Position numbers and translations under genes: made by a program
DNA from: JAGTVG01 sp964389805
GTDB taxonomy: Bacteria > Bacteroidota > Bacteroidia > Cytophagales > Cyclobacteriaceae
Direction: 5' to 3'
Assembly: GCA_964389805.1 (NCBI GenBank)
Contig: CAYMFU010000019.1
Coordinates: 27,279 to 91,278, forward strand
Length of the DNA: 64,000 bases
The notes under the pieces: model-generated
Seen by the model: only the letters and a program-made list of their open reading frames with translations
What the model was told of the DNA's origin: nothing
Database searches by the model: none
Shown here: in pieces, positions 38,643 through 47,517 of the stretch
Numbering within the stretch: the first letter of the stretch is position 1
How the letters are laid out: every line of letters starts with the position of its first letter

Positions 38643-39554
38643 TTATTTTTTACTGGCATTAAATAATTTCTGTTTCTCCTCTTTAGTCAAACTTTCATAT
38701 CCTCCATCAGAAATTTTGTCAAGAATGGCATCTATTTCATCCTGGTTCACGTTCTTTCCCTGTTTAGCCTGAGTCCGGCCTTTTCCACTTTTATTTGAGT
38801 CGGAACTTTTGTATGATACCTTGATCTTAGGTTTTCTTACAAACAGACTTTTGATAAAATTGATGACACTAATTATGGGTTGACCGAAATCATTCCCTTT
38901 TTTAAGTTGTTGTACATAAAGAAATCCGATAAGTGCGCCCCCAAGATGCGATAACTCCCCACCGGCATTTGAGCCATCAATATTAAAAAAAGACAAAAGC
39001 ACGTAGAAAATGGCGATATATTTGATTTTAATTGGGCCTAGGAATAAAAGGAAAAAAGTATAATTTGGCATAAAGGTGGCTGCGCCGACAACCACGGCAA
39101 ATACACCCGCCGATGCACCCATAAGGATTGACAGGTGAACCCTGTCACTATAAAAAGGGACCAGGTTATATATGAGTATAAAAAGAAATCCTCCGATCAA
39201 TCCCCCAAGAACATATAAGTTGATCAGTTTATTATTCCCTAGAAATTCATAAATAATTTTTCCGAACCAAAAGAAGAACAACATATTAAACAATACATGA
39301 AAAAAGCTTTCATGAGTGAAAAAATAGGTAAGGATGGTCCAGGGCTTAATCAGGAATGTTGATATGTCCGAAGGGAGTGCAAGCTGGTTAATAATCCAGG
39401 CGTAAGCCTCCGCACTACCGGAAATGGAACTGAATACTCTGATCACATTAATCAATACAAATACAATAGCATTTATTAAAATGATCTGGATAAGTCCATT
39501 ATCTGGCTTTTTCCAGGCAATTTTGAATTCATCTAAAAAACTTTGTCTCTGCAT
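38643..39554 (-). CDS. Rhomboid family intramembrane serine protease, second copy
   Basis: About 303 residues. The open frame extends to 39605, but the ATG at 39554 (MQRQSFLDEF) leaves a four-base gap after the upstream rhomboid and is the likelier start. Six helices are predicted. The catalytic serine is in GASAGVFAVV, and the catalytic histidine in SHLGGALIGF. The C-terminal 80 residues are a charged cytosolic tail (KSSDSNKSGKGRTQ...) not seen in the first copy, so the two rhomboids are related but not identical in design. It is the last gene after mutL. Confidence 0.9.
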   Translation of the reverse strand: MQRQSFLDEFKIAWKKPDNGLIQIILINAIVFVLINVIRVFSSISGSAEAYAWIINQLALPSDISTFLIKPWTILTYFFTHESFFHVLFNMLFFFWFGKIIYEFLGNNKLINLYVLGGLIGGFLFILIYNLVPFYSDRVHLSILMGASAGVFAVVVGAATFMPNYTFFLLFLGPIKIKYIAIFYVLLSFFNIDGSNAGGELSHLGGALIGFLYVQQLKKGNDFGQPIISVINFIKSLFVRKPKIKVSYKSSDSNKSGKGRTQAKQGKNVNQDEIDAILDKISDGGYESLTKEEKQKLFNASKK

Positions 39555-39558
39555 AGGT

Positions 39559-40341
39559 TTAATGATATCCTTTTTTCGACCAAAGCCTAACAAGTATGAA
39601 CGCAAACAACATGCCTCCTAGATGTGCATAATGGGCTACATTATCACCTGGGGCCTGTTGTATTACAGAATACAATTCGTAGGCGCCATATAATAAAACG
39701 AAATATTTCGCTTTTATTGGAATCGGTGGGATCAATAACATTAAAGTAGTATTTGGAAACAACATTCCAAATGCCATTAAGATGCCAAAGATAGCTCCAG
39801 ATGCACCAACCATAGGAATATTGGCCTTTTGCTCATAGATCGTTTCTACAATATAGCTGCTCTCTTCCTCCAACTGTGGGTTATCAGGATTTGCTGCATA
39901 TTGTTCGATCATTCTTTCAAGGTCATTGTTCAGATACCAATGATTGATGATGAACTGATTAAATTTTTCAGGATTAGGATCAACCTGATAAGACATTGCA
40001 TCATTCTGAACTTTGCGTATTTCAAAATAATTAATACCTGAATAAAGTACTCCAGCACCTAATCCGGTCACGAGGTAAAATATTAGAAAACGCTGGGCAC
40101 CCCAAGTTCGTTCAAGCCAGGGCCCAAAAATAAATAAGGCCAGCATATTCCCGAAAATATGACCAAATCCTGCATGAATAAACATGTAAGTAAAAAACTG
40201 GTATGGACGAAAAGTCTCGGCGTGAATATATCTTAGACCACCGATGCCTATAAGATCTATATTAAAAAAACCCTGTACTAAAGCTAAAACAATATTTAAC
40301 AGCAACAGGTTTTTTACAACAGGTGTTAAATTTCCAAACAT
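39559..40341 (-). CDS. Rhomboid family intramembrane serine protease, first copy
   Basis: A 260-residue rhomboid protease. Helices are interrupted by the family HAGFGHIFGNMLALFIFG segment near 51-68, a catalytic serine in GASGAIFGILMAFG near 179, and a catalytic histidine in YAHLGGMLFAF near 237-247. It has a large soluble loop between helices 3 and 4 (about 105-170). Its start codon overlaps the mutL stop by one base, and a second rhomboid follows four bases downstream, so all three are co-transcribed. Confidence 0.92.
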   Translation of the reverse strand: MFGNLTPVVKNLLLLNIVLALVQGFFNIDLIGIGGLRYIHAETFRPYQFFTYMFIHAGFGHIFGNMLALFIFGPWLERTWGAQRFLIFYLVTGLGAGVLYSGINYFEIRKVQNDAMSYQVDPNPEKFNQFIINHWYLNNDLERMIEQYAANPDNPQLEEESSYIVETIYEQKANIPMVGASGAIFGILMAFGMLFPNTTLMLLIPPIPIKAKYFVLLYGAYELYSVIQQAPGDNVAHYAHLGGMLFAFILVRLWSKKGYH

Positions 40342-42173
40342 TAATATCTATTCTTAAAATATCCTTCTAATTGATCCAATTCCAATATAATATACGTGGA
40401 TTCACCATAAGGTGAATAATTCGGATTTTTACATCCGAATAAGCGGTCGATAAGAGACCTGCCTTCTTCGTCATTCAATACTTTACCTTCTTTCAGGGAA
40501 GTATATCTGGCAATAGACATGGCCAAATTCTCAAAGGTGCTAATTTCAAGTTTCTTTTTATTGAACTTAAACTGTTCAATTAAACCTTCAAAAACTTCCT
40601 TCTCATTAATATCAGACAACCCGGAAGGTATCCCGTTAATTACAATGGAATTTTTTCCAAATATATTAAAATCAAATCCCAATCTGATAATTTCTTCTTC
40701 TATATCCATAATAAGGGCGTAATCACTTGGGTTAAGTTCCATCGAAATAGGGAATAACAGTTTTTGAGTAGTCCCTGAGTTCGCATTCAGATTGTTCATG
40801 TAATTTTCAAAAATGATCCTTTGATGGGCATAAACCTGGTTTATGATCATGACACCCGATTTTACCGGGGAGATTATATACTTCCCATGAACCTGGAAAG
40901 TGTGAGGATATAGATCTTCTTTTTGAATAGAAGAACGATCATTATCCGTTTGATCAAAATGAAAATCACTTTCAATAATATATTGATCTTCAGGACTGAC
41001 CTGTTCCTGGTTATCGGCCTTTTCATACAGTGTTTCCCAGTTCGATAAATTTGATTTATCCCTGGGATCCACTCTAAAACGTTCATAATTAAGGTCCTGA
41101 CTTGTTTTTATGGAATTGTCACCACCAAATTTGGCGCTCAGGTCAAGATTGATGTCCATATCATAGTCAAGACTGGGCATGATATTGTGTTGCCCCAACG
41201 ATTGACGTACAGCAGACATGATGATTCCATATACTGTTCTTTCATCGATAAACTTGATTTCGGTTTTGGTTGGATGGACATTTACATCTATATGATTGGG
41301 ATCAATTTCAAGAAAAAGCACAAAAAAAGGATAATAATCTTTGTTTAACAGGTTCTCATAGCCAGTCTGCACTGCATGATTCAAATAATTGCTTTTAATA
41401 AACCGGTTATTGACGAATATATACTGTTCCCCCCGGGTTTTTTTGGCATACTCCGGCTTACCAATATATCCTTTCATATTAAAATGAGGCGTCTCCTCGT
41501 CTATAGCCACCAACTGTGACTGATAATTTTTTCCATAAAGATTAACGATCCGTTTAACCAGCTTACCCGCAGGAAGGCTGTAGACTTCCATGTCGTTTTG
41601 AAATAAATAATATGAAATTTCCGGATAACTCATGGCCGCTCTTTGAAATTCCTCAATGATATGACGCATTTCAACAGAATTCGATTTCAAAAAATTTCGA
41701 CGAGCCGGTACATTATAAAATAAATTTTTTACTTCCAGAGAAGTTCCCTCAATCGTTGCGGCAGGTTCACTATCGATAACTTTTGATCCTTCGATACTAA
41801 TCAATGTTCCTAATTCATCTCCCTTTATTTTCGTTTTCAGTTGCACCTGCGCTACTGCGGCAATCGAGGCTAAAGCTTCGCCCCTGAATCCCATGGTTTT
41901 TATCCGGAAAAGATCTTCGCTGGTTTTTATTTTCGAGGTAGCGTGTCTCTCAAAGCACATACGTGCATCAGTCACACTCATCCCTTTGCCATCATCTATC
42001 ACCTGGATCAGGCTTTTCCCAGCATCCTTAACAATGACCCGTATGTTTGAAGCACCGGCATCAATTGCATTTTCTATAAGTTCCTTTACTACCGAGGCGG
42101 GTCTTTGGACTACTTCACCCGCAGCAATCTGGTTAGCTATTGATTCCGGTAGTAAATGAATGATATCTGGCAT
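40341..42173 (-). CDS. mutL: DNA mismatch repair protein MutL
   Basis: About 610 residues. It couples MutS mismatch recognition to downstream excision. The GHKL ATPase motifs are clear: ELIENAIDAGASNIRV near 33-48, IDDGKGMS near 59-66, and GFRGEALASIAA near 96-107. The C-terminal dimerisation domain lies at about 420-610. The endonuclease motif DQHA(x)2E(x)4E, seen in nick-making MutL proteins, reads here as NQVYAHQRIIFE, so several metal ligands are missing (see findings). The open frame begins at 42179; the ATG at 42173 (MPDIIHLLP) fits the family. Confidence 0.94.
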   Translation of the reverse strand: MPDIIHLLPESIANQIAAGEVVQRPASVVKELIENAIDAGASNIRVIVKDAGKSLIQVIDDGKGMSVTDARMCFERHATSKIKTSEDLFRIKTMGFRGEALASIAAVAQVQLKTKIKGDELGTLISIEGSKVIDSEPAATIEGTSLEVKNLFYNVPARRNFLKSNSVEMRHIIEEFQRAAMSYPEISYYLFQNDMEVYSLPAGKLVKRIVNLYGKNYQSQLVAIDEETPHFNMKGYIGKPEYAKKTRGEQYIFVNNRFIKSNYLNHAVQTGYENLLNKDYYPFFVLFLEIDPNHIDVNVHPTKTEIKFIDERTVYGIIMSAVRQSLGQHNIMPSLDYDMDINLDLSAKFGGDNSIKTSQDLNYERFRVDPRDKSNLSNWETLYEKADNQEQVSPEDQYIIESDFHFDQTDNDRSSIQKEDLYPHTFQVHGKYIISPVKSGVMIINQVYAHQRIIFENYMNNLNANSGTTQKLLFPISMELNPSDYALIMDIEEEIIRLGFDFNIFGKNSIVINGIPSGLSDINEKEVFEGLIEQFKFNKKKLEISTFENLAMSIARYTSLKEGKVLNDEEGRSLIDRLFGCKNPNYSPYGESTYIILELDQLEGYFKNRY

Positions 42174-42179
42174 AAACAA

Positions 42180-42512
42180 TTATGATCTATTTCTACGCTT
42201 CATCCAAATATATAACGGAATGAGTATTAAGAAGAGATAGAATACCTGGTTACCGAAATAAATATACCCAAAGAATATAATTACAAGAGAAATGATTAAT
42301 ATAAACTGTAATATGCCGGATGTTTTTTCAGTTCTTGCCCTTCTTCTGAACGCACTTGATATATGTTCTCTAAAGTACTCATCAGAATCACCAATTTCCT
42401 TCCTTATCCTCGAGGTTCTTTCATCAATTTCTTCTTTAATTGGATCATAATATCGCGGTTCAAAATTAAATCGTTTATTTTTGGGAAGCCTAGTAAGAGA
42501 TGGTAGTTTCAT
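42180..42512 (-). CDS. Small Bacteroidota-conserved membrane protein
   Basis: A 110-residue protein of unknown function. The N-terminal half is basic and charged (LPKNKRFNFEPRYYDPIKEEI), and two hydrophobic helices lie at about 68-84 and 88-103. This arrangement is familiar from a small family upstream of mutL in Bacteroidota, often mislabelled riboflavin synthase beta subunit; there is no lumazine-synthase fold here. It is immediately upstream of mutL and likely co-transcribed. Confidence 0.72.
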   Translation of the reverse strand: MKLPSLTRLPKNKRFNFEPRYYDPIKEEIDERTSRIRKEIGDSDEYFREHISSAFRRRARTEKTSGILQFILIISLVIIFFGYIYFGNQVFYLFLILIPLYIWMKRRNRS

Positions 42513-42576
42513 CTGAATGTAATTATACCTGATTATACAAAGCTAAAATATATATTTATTAATTCATAAGTACTGA

Positions 42577-45516
42577 ATGGGTTTACGGGAAAAAGGATTT
42601 CTGGTTATTTTCATTTATTTGATCAGTATTCCTGAAATTAATTCTGCTTCAAATCAAGCTATAGAATCAGAAAAAAATGCGTGGGCTGACAGCCTTCTCA
42701 ATACGCTGACCATCGAAGAGAAAATTGGACAGTTGCTAATGATCCCTGTATACTCAAATAAAAATGAAAAGTATTATAAGGACATCGACTACTTAATCAG
42801 GCGTTACCATATAGGTGGTATCATTTTTTTTCAGGGTACACCTTCCCGGCAGGCAGAACTGACCAATAGATTTCAAGAAAGATCCAAGATCAAGCTCTTT
42901 GTAGGTATGGATGCGGAATGGGGTTTATCCATGCGGCTCGACAGTATTAAATCCCTGCCCAGAAACATTACACTGGGAGCTGTCCAGGATAACCGGCTTA
43001 TTTATAATATAGGCGCAGAGATAGCTCGTCAATTTAAGATCACAGGTATGCACATTAATTTTGCACCTGTTCTGGACGTAAATAATAATCCTGAGAATCC
43101 CGTCATCAATATTCGATCTTTTGGGGAAGATCCTCAAGCGGTATCCAAAAAGGGTAATGCCTTTATTCGCGGTATGCAGGATAACGGAATTATCGCCGTA
43201 GGGAAACATTTTCCTGGACATGGGGATACGGGTACAGATTCACATTTTGCTCTTCCGATAATTCATCATGATAAAAGCCGGCTTGATTCCATAGAACTTT
43301 TACCTTTTAAAAATGCCATTCATTCAGGATTAAAAGGAATAATGGTGGCACATTTGAACATTCCAGCTCTGGAAACCGCGACAGGATTGCCTGCTACCCT
43401 TTCTGCGGATATCGTAACTGGTTTATTAAAGGATAATCTTCATTATCGAAACCTTGTTTTTACAGATGCTATGAATATGAAGGGGGTTACTTCCATATTC
43501 CCGGAAGGAGTCAGGGAACTTGAAGCTTTCAAAGCTGGAAATGATATGATCCTAATGGCCGTGAACGTTCCAGCAGTATTAAGGGTTTTTAAATCTGCAT
43601 TGCAACAGAAAAAAATATCGGAATCAGAAATAACGGAAAGGGTTAGAAAAATATTGACGTTCAAGTATGAATGTAGGGTGTTTGATGAAAAACCAGTTTC
43701 TATGGAGAATATTGCCATGAGATTGAACAGGAATATCGATGATCTGAATTATCAGGTATTTGAGCAGGCTACCACACTTATTAATAATAAAAATGACCTG
43801 ATCCCCTTTCGTTTGAGCGATACAACCCGCTTCGCCTCGCTTTCTATTTATAAAGATAATGAAGTTAACTTTAAACAGATGATCAACCGGTATGCATCCA
43901 TCGATCACTTTTCCTATTCTAAAAATGAGATGTCCCAGAATAAATATGAGGGTCTTTTAGAAAAGTTGTCCAAATATGGCGTGGTGATTGTTTCGTTACA
44001 TAATATTAACAACCGGTCGAAGCAGATGTATGGAATAAATCAGGTCGATATTGACTTGATCAACAAATTGAATGCTAAAACAAATGTGGTAGTAATAGCC
44101 TATGGAACTCCTTATAGTCTCAAATATTTTGAGCAATGCGCGGTACTATTATGTGCGTATGAAGATAATCAATATGCACAGGAAACGCTTGCACAACAAC
44201 TTTTTGGTGCCATTTCCATAAAAGGTAAATTACCTGTTACAGCAAGCGAAAATATAAAGGCTGGATCGGGGATAAATCGTCCGGCAATTGGCAGGCTAGG
44301 ATACTCCTCTCCTTCACGCGAAGAATTCAATTTAAAATTATTGTCTTTTGTTGACACGATCATTGAGGAATCCATAAAAGAGAATATGATCCCTGGTGCA
44401 CAGGTTCTGATCGCGAGGAATGGACGGATTATCAAGGAAAAGAATTATGGATACTACACTTATCAAAAGCAAATACCTGTAACCGATACAACTTTATATG
44501 ATCTTGCTTCAGTAACCAAAGTAGCGGGTACGCTTCAAATACTGATGATGCTTGTTGAGCATGGATTTATCGACCCGGATAAGAAAATTTCATTCTATTT
44601 ATCAGAATTAAAAAATACCAATAAAGAAGATCTGATCATTCGTGACATTCTATCACATCAGGCGGGATTGATTTCCTACTATCCTTATTGGGCTAATACC
44701 GTTAATGGAAGAGATTCCAGAACACAATATTATAATGGCGATTTAACGGGAGATTTTAAAGTAGAAGTGATTCCCGGTATGTATGCAAAACCCAACTTAA
44801 AAGATTCGATCTGGAATTGGATGATCCAGTCAGACCTTATTGAAAAAGAAGAGCCTTTAAAACCTTTTGAATATGTATATAGTGATGTAGGATTTTACCT
44901 TATACAAAAACTCATCGAAGAAGTTACAGGAACAGCACTGAATGAATTTCTACAGGAGTACTTATTTACACCGCTTGGATTGAAATATATAAGTTACCTG
45001 CCAAAAAAGAGTTTTCCGCCTGAACAAATAGCCCCCACGGAAGTTGATAATACATTCAGGAAGGGAACGATACAAGGAAATGTACATGATGAGATTGCAT
45101 CAATTTTCGGAGGGATAGCTGGACATGCCGGCTTGTTTTCAAATGCCTATAGCCTTGCTGTAGTCATGCAGATGAACCTTCAGAATGGTTTTTATGGAGG
45201 CATCCAATACATTCACCCTCAAACTGTGTCTGGATTTACAAGAAGGCAATATACTTATAACCGGAGGGGCCTGGGCTGGGATAAACCCCAGGTCATCGGG
45301 CATGAATATAATCCTGCGAGTTATCATGCAACAATGGATAGCTTCGGACACAGCGGTTTTACAGGTACATATGTCTGGATTGATCCCGGTTATGACCTGA
45401 TTTATATATTTTTGTCGAACCGTACTTTTCCTGACAGTAGGAATAAAAAACTAATTGATTCAGAAGTACGTAAAAGAATTCAAACTGTTATATATAGTTC
45501 ACTTATCAATAATTAA
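42577..45516 (+). CDS. GH3 beta-N-acetylglucosaminidase fused to a serine beta-lactamase-like hydrolase
   Basis: A 979-residue exported two-enzyme fusion. An N-terminal hydrophobic signal (about 7-24) precedes a GH3 TIM barrel (about 38-370) with the NagZ motif KHFPGHGDTGTDSH (210-223) and a nucleophile Asp in FTDAMNMKG (D297). A GH3 C-terminal alpha/beta domain runs to about 575. The C-terminal domain (about 585-979) is class-C beta-lactamase-like: SxxK at S645-K648 (ASVTK), a YSD tyrosine (Y768) and HSGFTGT near 930. Likely role: trimming muropeptides during wall turnover. Its stop is three bases before bshA. Confidence 0.92.
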   Translation: MGLREKGFLVIFIYLISIPEINSASNQAIESEKNAWADSLLNTLTIEEKIGQLLMIPVYSNKNEKYYKDIDYLIRRYHIGGIIFFQGTPSRQAELTNRFQERSKIKLFVGMDAEWGLSMRLDSIKSLPRNITLGAVQDNRLIYNIGAEIARQFKITGMHINFAPVLDVNNNPENPVINIRSFGEDPQAVSKKGNAFIRGMQDNGIIAVGKHFPGHGDTGTDSHFALPIIHHDKSRLDSIELLPFKNAIHSGLKGIMVAHLNIPALETATGLPATLSADIVTGLLKDNLHYRNLVFTDAMNMKGVTSIFPEGVRELEAFKAGNDMILMAVNVPAVLRVFKSALQQKKISESEITERVRKILTFKYECRVFDEKPVSMENIAMRLNRNIDDLNYQVFEQATTLINNKNDLIPFRLSDTTRFASLSIYKDNEVNFKQMINRYASIDHFSYSKNEMSQNKYEGLLEKLSKYGVVIVSLHNINNRSKQMYGINQVDIDLINKLNAKTNVVVIAYGTPYSLKYFEQCAVLLCAYEDNQYAQETLAQQLFGAISIKGKLPVTASENIKAGSGINRPAIGRLGYSSPSREEFNLKLLSFVDTIIEESIKENMIPGAQVLIARNGRIIKEKNYGYYTYQKQIPVTDTTLYDLASVTKVAGTLQILMMLVEHGFIDPDKKISFYLSELKNTNKEDLIIRDILSHQAGLISYYPYWANTVNGRDSRTQYYNGDLTGDFKVEVIPGMYAKPNLKDSIWNWMIQSDLIEKEEPLKPFEYVYSDVGFYLIQKLIEEVTGTALNEFLQEYLFTPLGLKYISYLPKKSFPPEQIAPTEVDNTFRKGTIQGNVHDEIASIFGGIAGHAGLFSNAYSLAVVMQMNLQNGFYGGIQYIHPQTVSGFTRRQYTYNRRGLGWDKPQVIGHEYNPASYHATMDSFGHSGFTGTYVWIDPGYDLIYIFLSNRTFPDSRNKKLIDSEVRKRIQTVIYSSLINN

Positions 45517-45519
45517 ATT

Positions 45520-46650
45520 ATGAATATTGGAATTGTTTGCTACCCGACCTATGGGGGTAGTGGCGTGGTAGCAACGGAATTGGGCAAAGCTCTTGCCAAA
45601 ATGGGGCACAAAGTGCACTTCATTACCTACAGTCAACCTACCCGGCTTGATTTCGTAAATCCGAATCTGTATTATCACGAAGTAACCATCAATACTTATC
45701 CACTATTTGATTACCCTCCATATGAACTGGCCCTGTCAGGGAAAATTGTTGATGTCGTGAAGTATGAAAAGTTAGACCTTTTACATGTCCATTATGCCAT
45801 TCCCCATGCATCTGCTGCATATATGGCCAGAGAGATCCTTGAAACAGAAGGCATATATATACCGTTTATAACCACGCTCCATGGAACAGACATTACACTG
45901 GTAGGCAAAGATCCATCATATGAGCCTGTAGTAACTTTCAGTATTAACAAATCGGATGGTATAACAGCCGTGTCAGAGGCTTTGAAAAAGGATACTTTGG
46001 ATCATTTTAATATTAACAAGGACATTCGGGTTATTCCAAACTTCATTGATCTTAAGCGATTCCGAAAGCAGAAAAAAGATCATTTCAAAAAAGCCATTTG
46101 TCCGAATGATGAAAAACTGATCGTTCATACTTCAAATTTTAGAAAAGTAAAGAGAGTTGAAGATGTGCTCATTGTATTTAAAAACATAAGAGCAATTATG
46201 CCTGTTAAACTTCTTCTGGTTGGAGATGGCCCTGAAAGGATGATCATTGAGAATATGTGCCGTGAACTGAATACATGTGATGACATACGCTTTCTTGGGA
46301 AGCTGGAACATATCGAAGAAGTCCTTTCTGTTTCCGATCTGTTTATCATGCCATCGGAAAAGGAAAGTTTTGGTCTGGCTGCCCTGGAAGCTATGGCCTG
46401 TGAAGTCCCTGTAATCTCATCAGATACAGGAGGATTGCCTGAACTTAATCAACATGGGGTGACTGGATTTATGAGTAAAGTGGGCGATGTTGATGATATG
46501 ACAAAAAATGCCCTATATGTTCTCCAGGAAGAAAATTTACCCAGATTCAAAGAAGCAGCTCTGAATCGGGCAGAAGATTTTAGCATTGAAAAAATACTTC
46601 CACTCTATGAAAATTTCTATCAGGAAATTCTCATAGCACAAAAAGTATAA
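45520..46650 (+). CDS. bshA: N-acetyl-alpha-D-glucosaminyl L-malate synthase
   Basis: First step of bacillithiol synthesis, joining UDP-GlcNAc and L-malate. The 376-residue GT4 glycosyltransferase begins MNIGIVCYPTYGGSGVVAT, with the BshA-type GGSG loop. The C-terminal nucleotide-sugar half shows PSEKESFGLAALEAMACEVP near 273-292, with the EX7E glutamates. The gene follows the GH3 fusion after three bases, so the two are co-transcribed. Bacillithiol use in Bacteroidota is established; the other bsh genes are not in this window. Confidence 0.93.
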   Translation: MNIGIVCYPTYGGSGVVATELGKALAKMGHKVHFITYSQPTRLDFVNPNLYYHEVTINTYPLFDYPPYELALSGKIVDVVKYEKLDLLHVHYAIPHASAAYMAREILETEGIYIPFITTLHGTDITLVGKDPSYEPVVTFSINKSDGITAVSEALKKDTLDHFNINKDIRVIPNFIDLKRFRKQKKDHFKKAICPNDEKLIVHTSNFRKVKRVEDVLIVFKNIRAIMPVKLLLVGDGPERMIIENMCRELNTCDDIRFLGKLEHIEEVLSVSDLFIMPSEKESFGLAALEAMACEVPVISSDTGGLPELNQHGVTGFMSKVGDVDDMTKNALYVLQEENLPRFKEAALNRAEDFSIEKILPLYENFYQEILIAQKV

Positions 46651-46852
46651 TTTCTATCTTAAAGGATTTGTTTATACGCATTTGTATATATATCTGATTA
46701 ACAATGCTCTTAAGAAATATATACAGTTTTTAGTAGAGAAATTACATCGAATTTCTTCAGAATAATACAAAAAAAATCAAGTTAAATCGCGTGATTTTTA
46801 TTAATATTATGCCTTGAAAAGTTGATTATTCTCTACTCGTCTTTAAGGTGAG

Positions 46853-47500
46853 ATGGATATCAGAAATATTAAAAAATTGGTATTAGAAGGGGAAACCGAT
46901 ACACTCGAGTTTAAAAAAAAGGCGAATTTTCCTGAAAAAATAGTAAAAGAAATAGTAGCCTTTGCGAATACAAGAGGCGGAAGGTTATTAATTGGTGTAG
47001 ATGATGATAGTACTGTAACAGGTATTAAAAATTATGAAGAAGATATCTTCTCCCTCAACGAAGCTATAACCAACTATTGCATACCCTCCATCAAATATCA
47101 GCTTGATGTGGTTAAAATGAATGAAAAACGTGCTGTTTTACATTATACTATTTACGAGAGTAAGGATAAACCGCATTTTGTAAAAGGTGAGAATCGGAGA
47201 AAAAACAGAATATCGTACATAAGACTGGCTGATAGAAGCATACAGGCAAGCCCGGAAATGATCGAGATTCTAAAAAAAAGACAACATACTAAAAACATAA
47301 AGGTAAACTTAGGTGAAAAGGAAAGGATTTTAATGAATTACCTGGGAAAACATGATAAAATTACGTTGACCAAGTTTTCAGAAATTGCCAATATCAAAAA
47401 TTCGGTTGCTTCCAAAACATTGGTTTGGCTTGTTGCAGCCAATATTCTTGATATTGAAGCCAGGGAAGATGAAGATGTTTTCACTCAAAAGATCCTGTAA
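46853..47500 (+). CDS. AlbA_2/Schlafen-like DNA-binding domain protein
   Basis: A 215-residue cytoplasmic protein with an AlbA_2 (formerly AAA_4, Schlafen-type) domain: DTLEFKKKA near 17-25, KEIVAFANTRGGRLLIGVDDD near 33-52 (short core AFANTRGG). The C-terminal part is a winged-helix-like domain (KITLTKFSEIANI near 165-177) for nucleic acid binding. No ATPase Walker motif is seen. It lies 17 bases upstream of the PIN-PhoH gene on the same strand and probably shares its transcript. Partner or regulatory function with PhoH2 is a hypothesis. Confidence 0.85.
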   Translation: MDIRNIKKLVLEGETDTLEFKKKANFPEKIVKEIVAFANTRGGRLLIGVDDDSTVTGIKNYEEDIFSLNEAITNYCIPSIKYQLDVVKMNEKRAVLHYTIYESKDKPHFVKGENRRKNRISYIRLADRSIQASPEMIEILKKRQHTKNIKVNLGEKERILMNYLGKHDKITLTKFSEIANIKNSVASKTLVWLVAANILDIEAREDEDVFTQKIL

Positions 47501-47517
47501 AGTAAAGGAAGTCCAAA

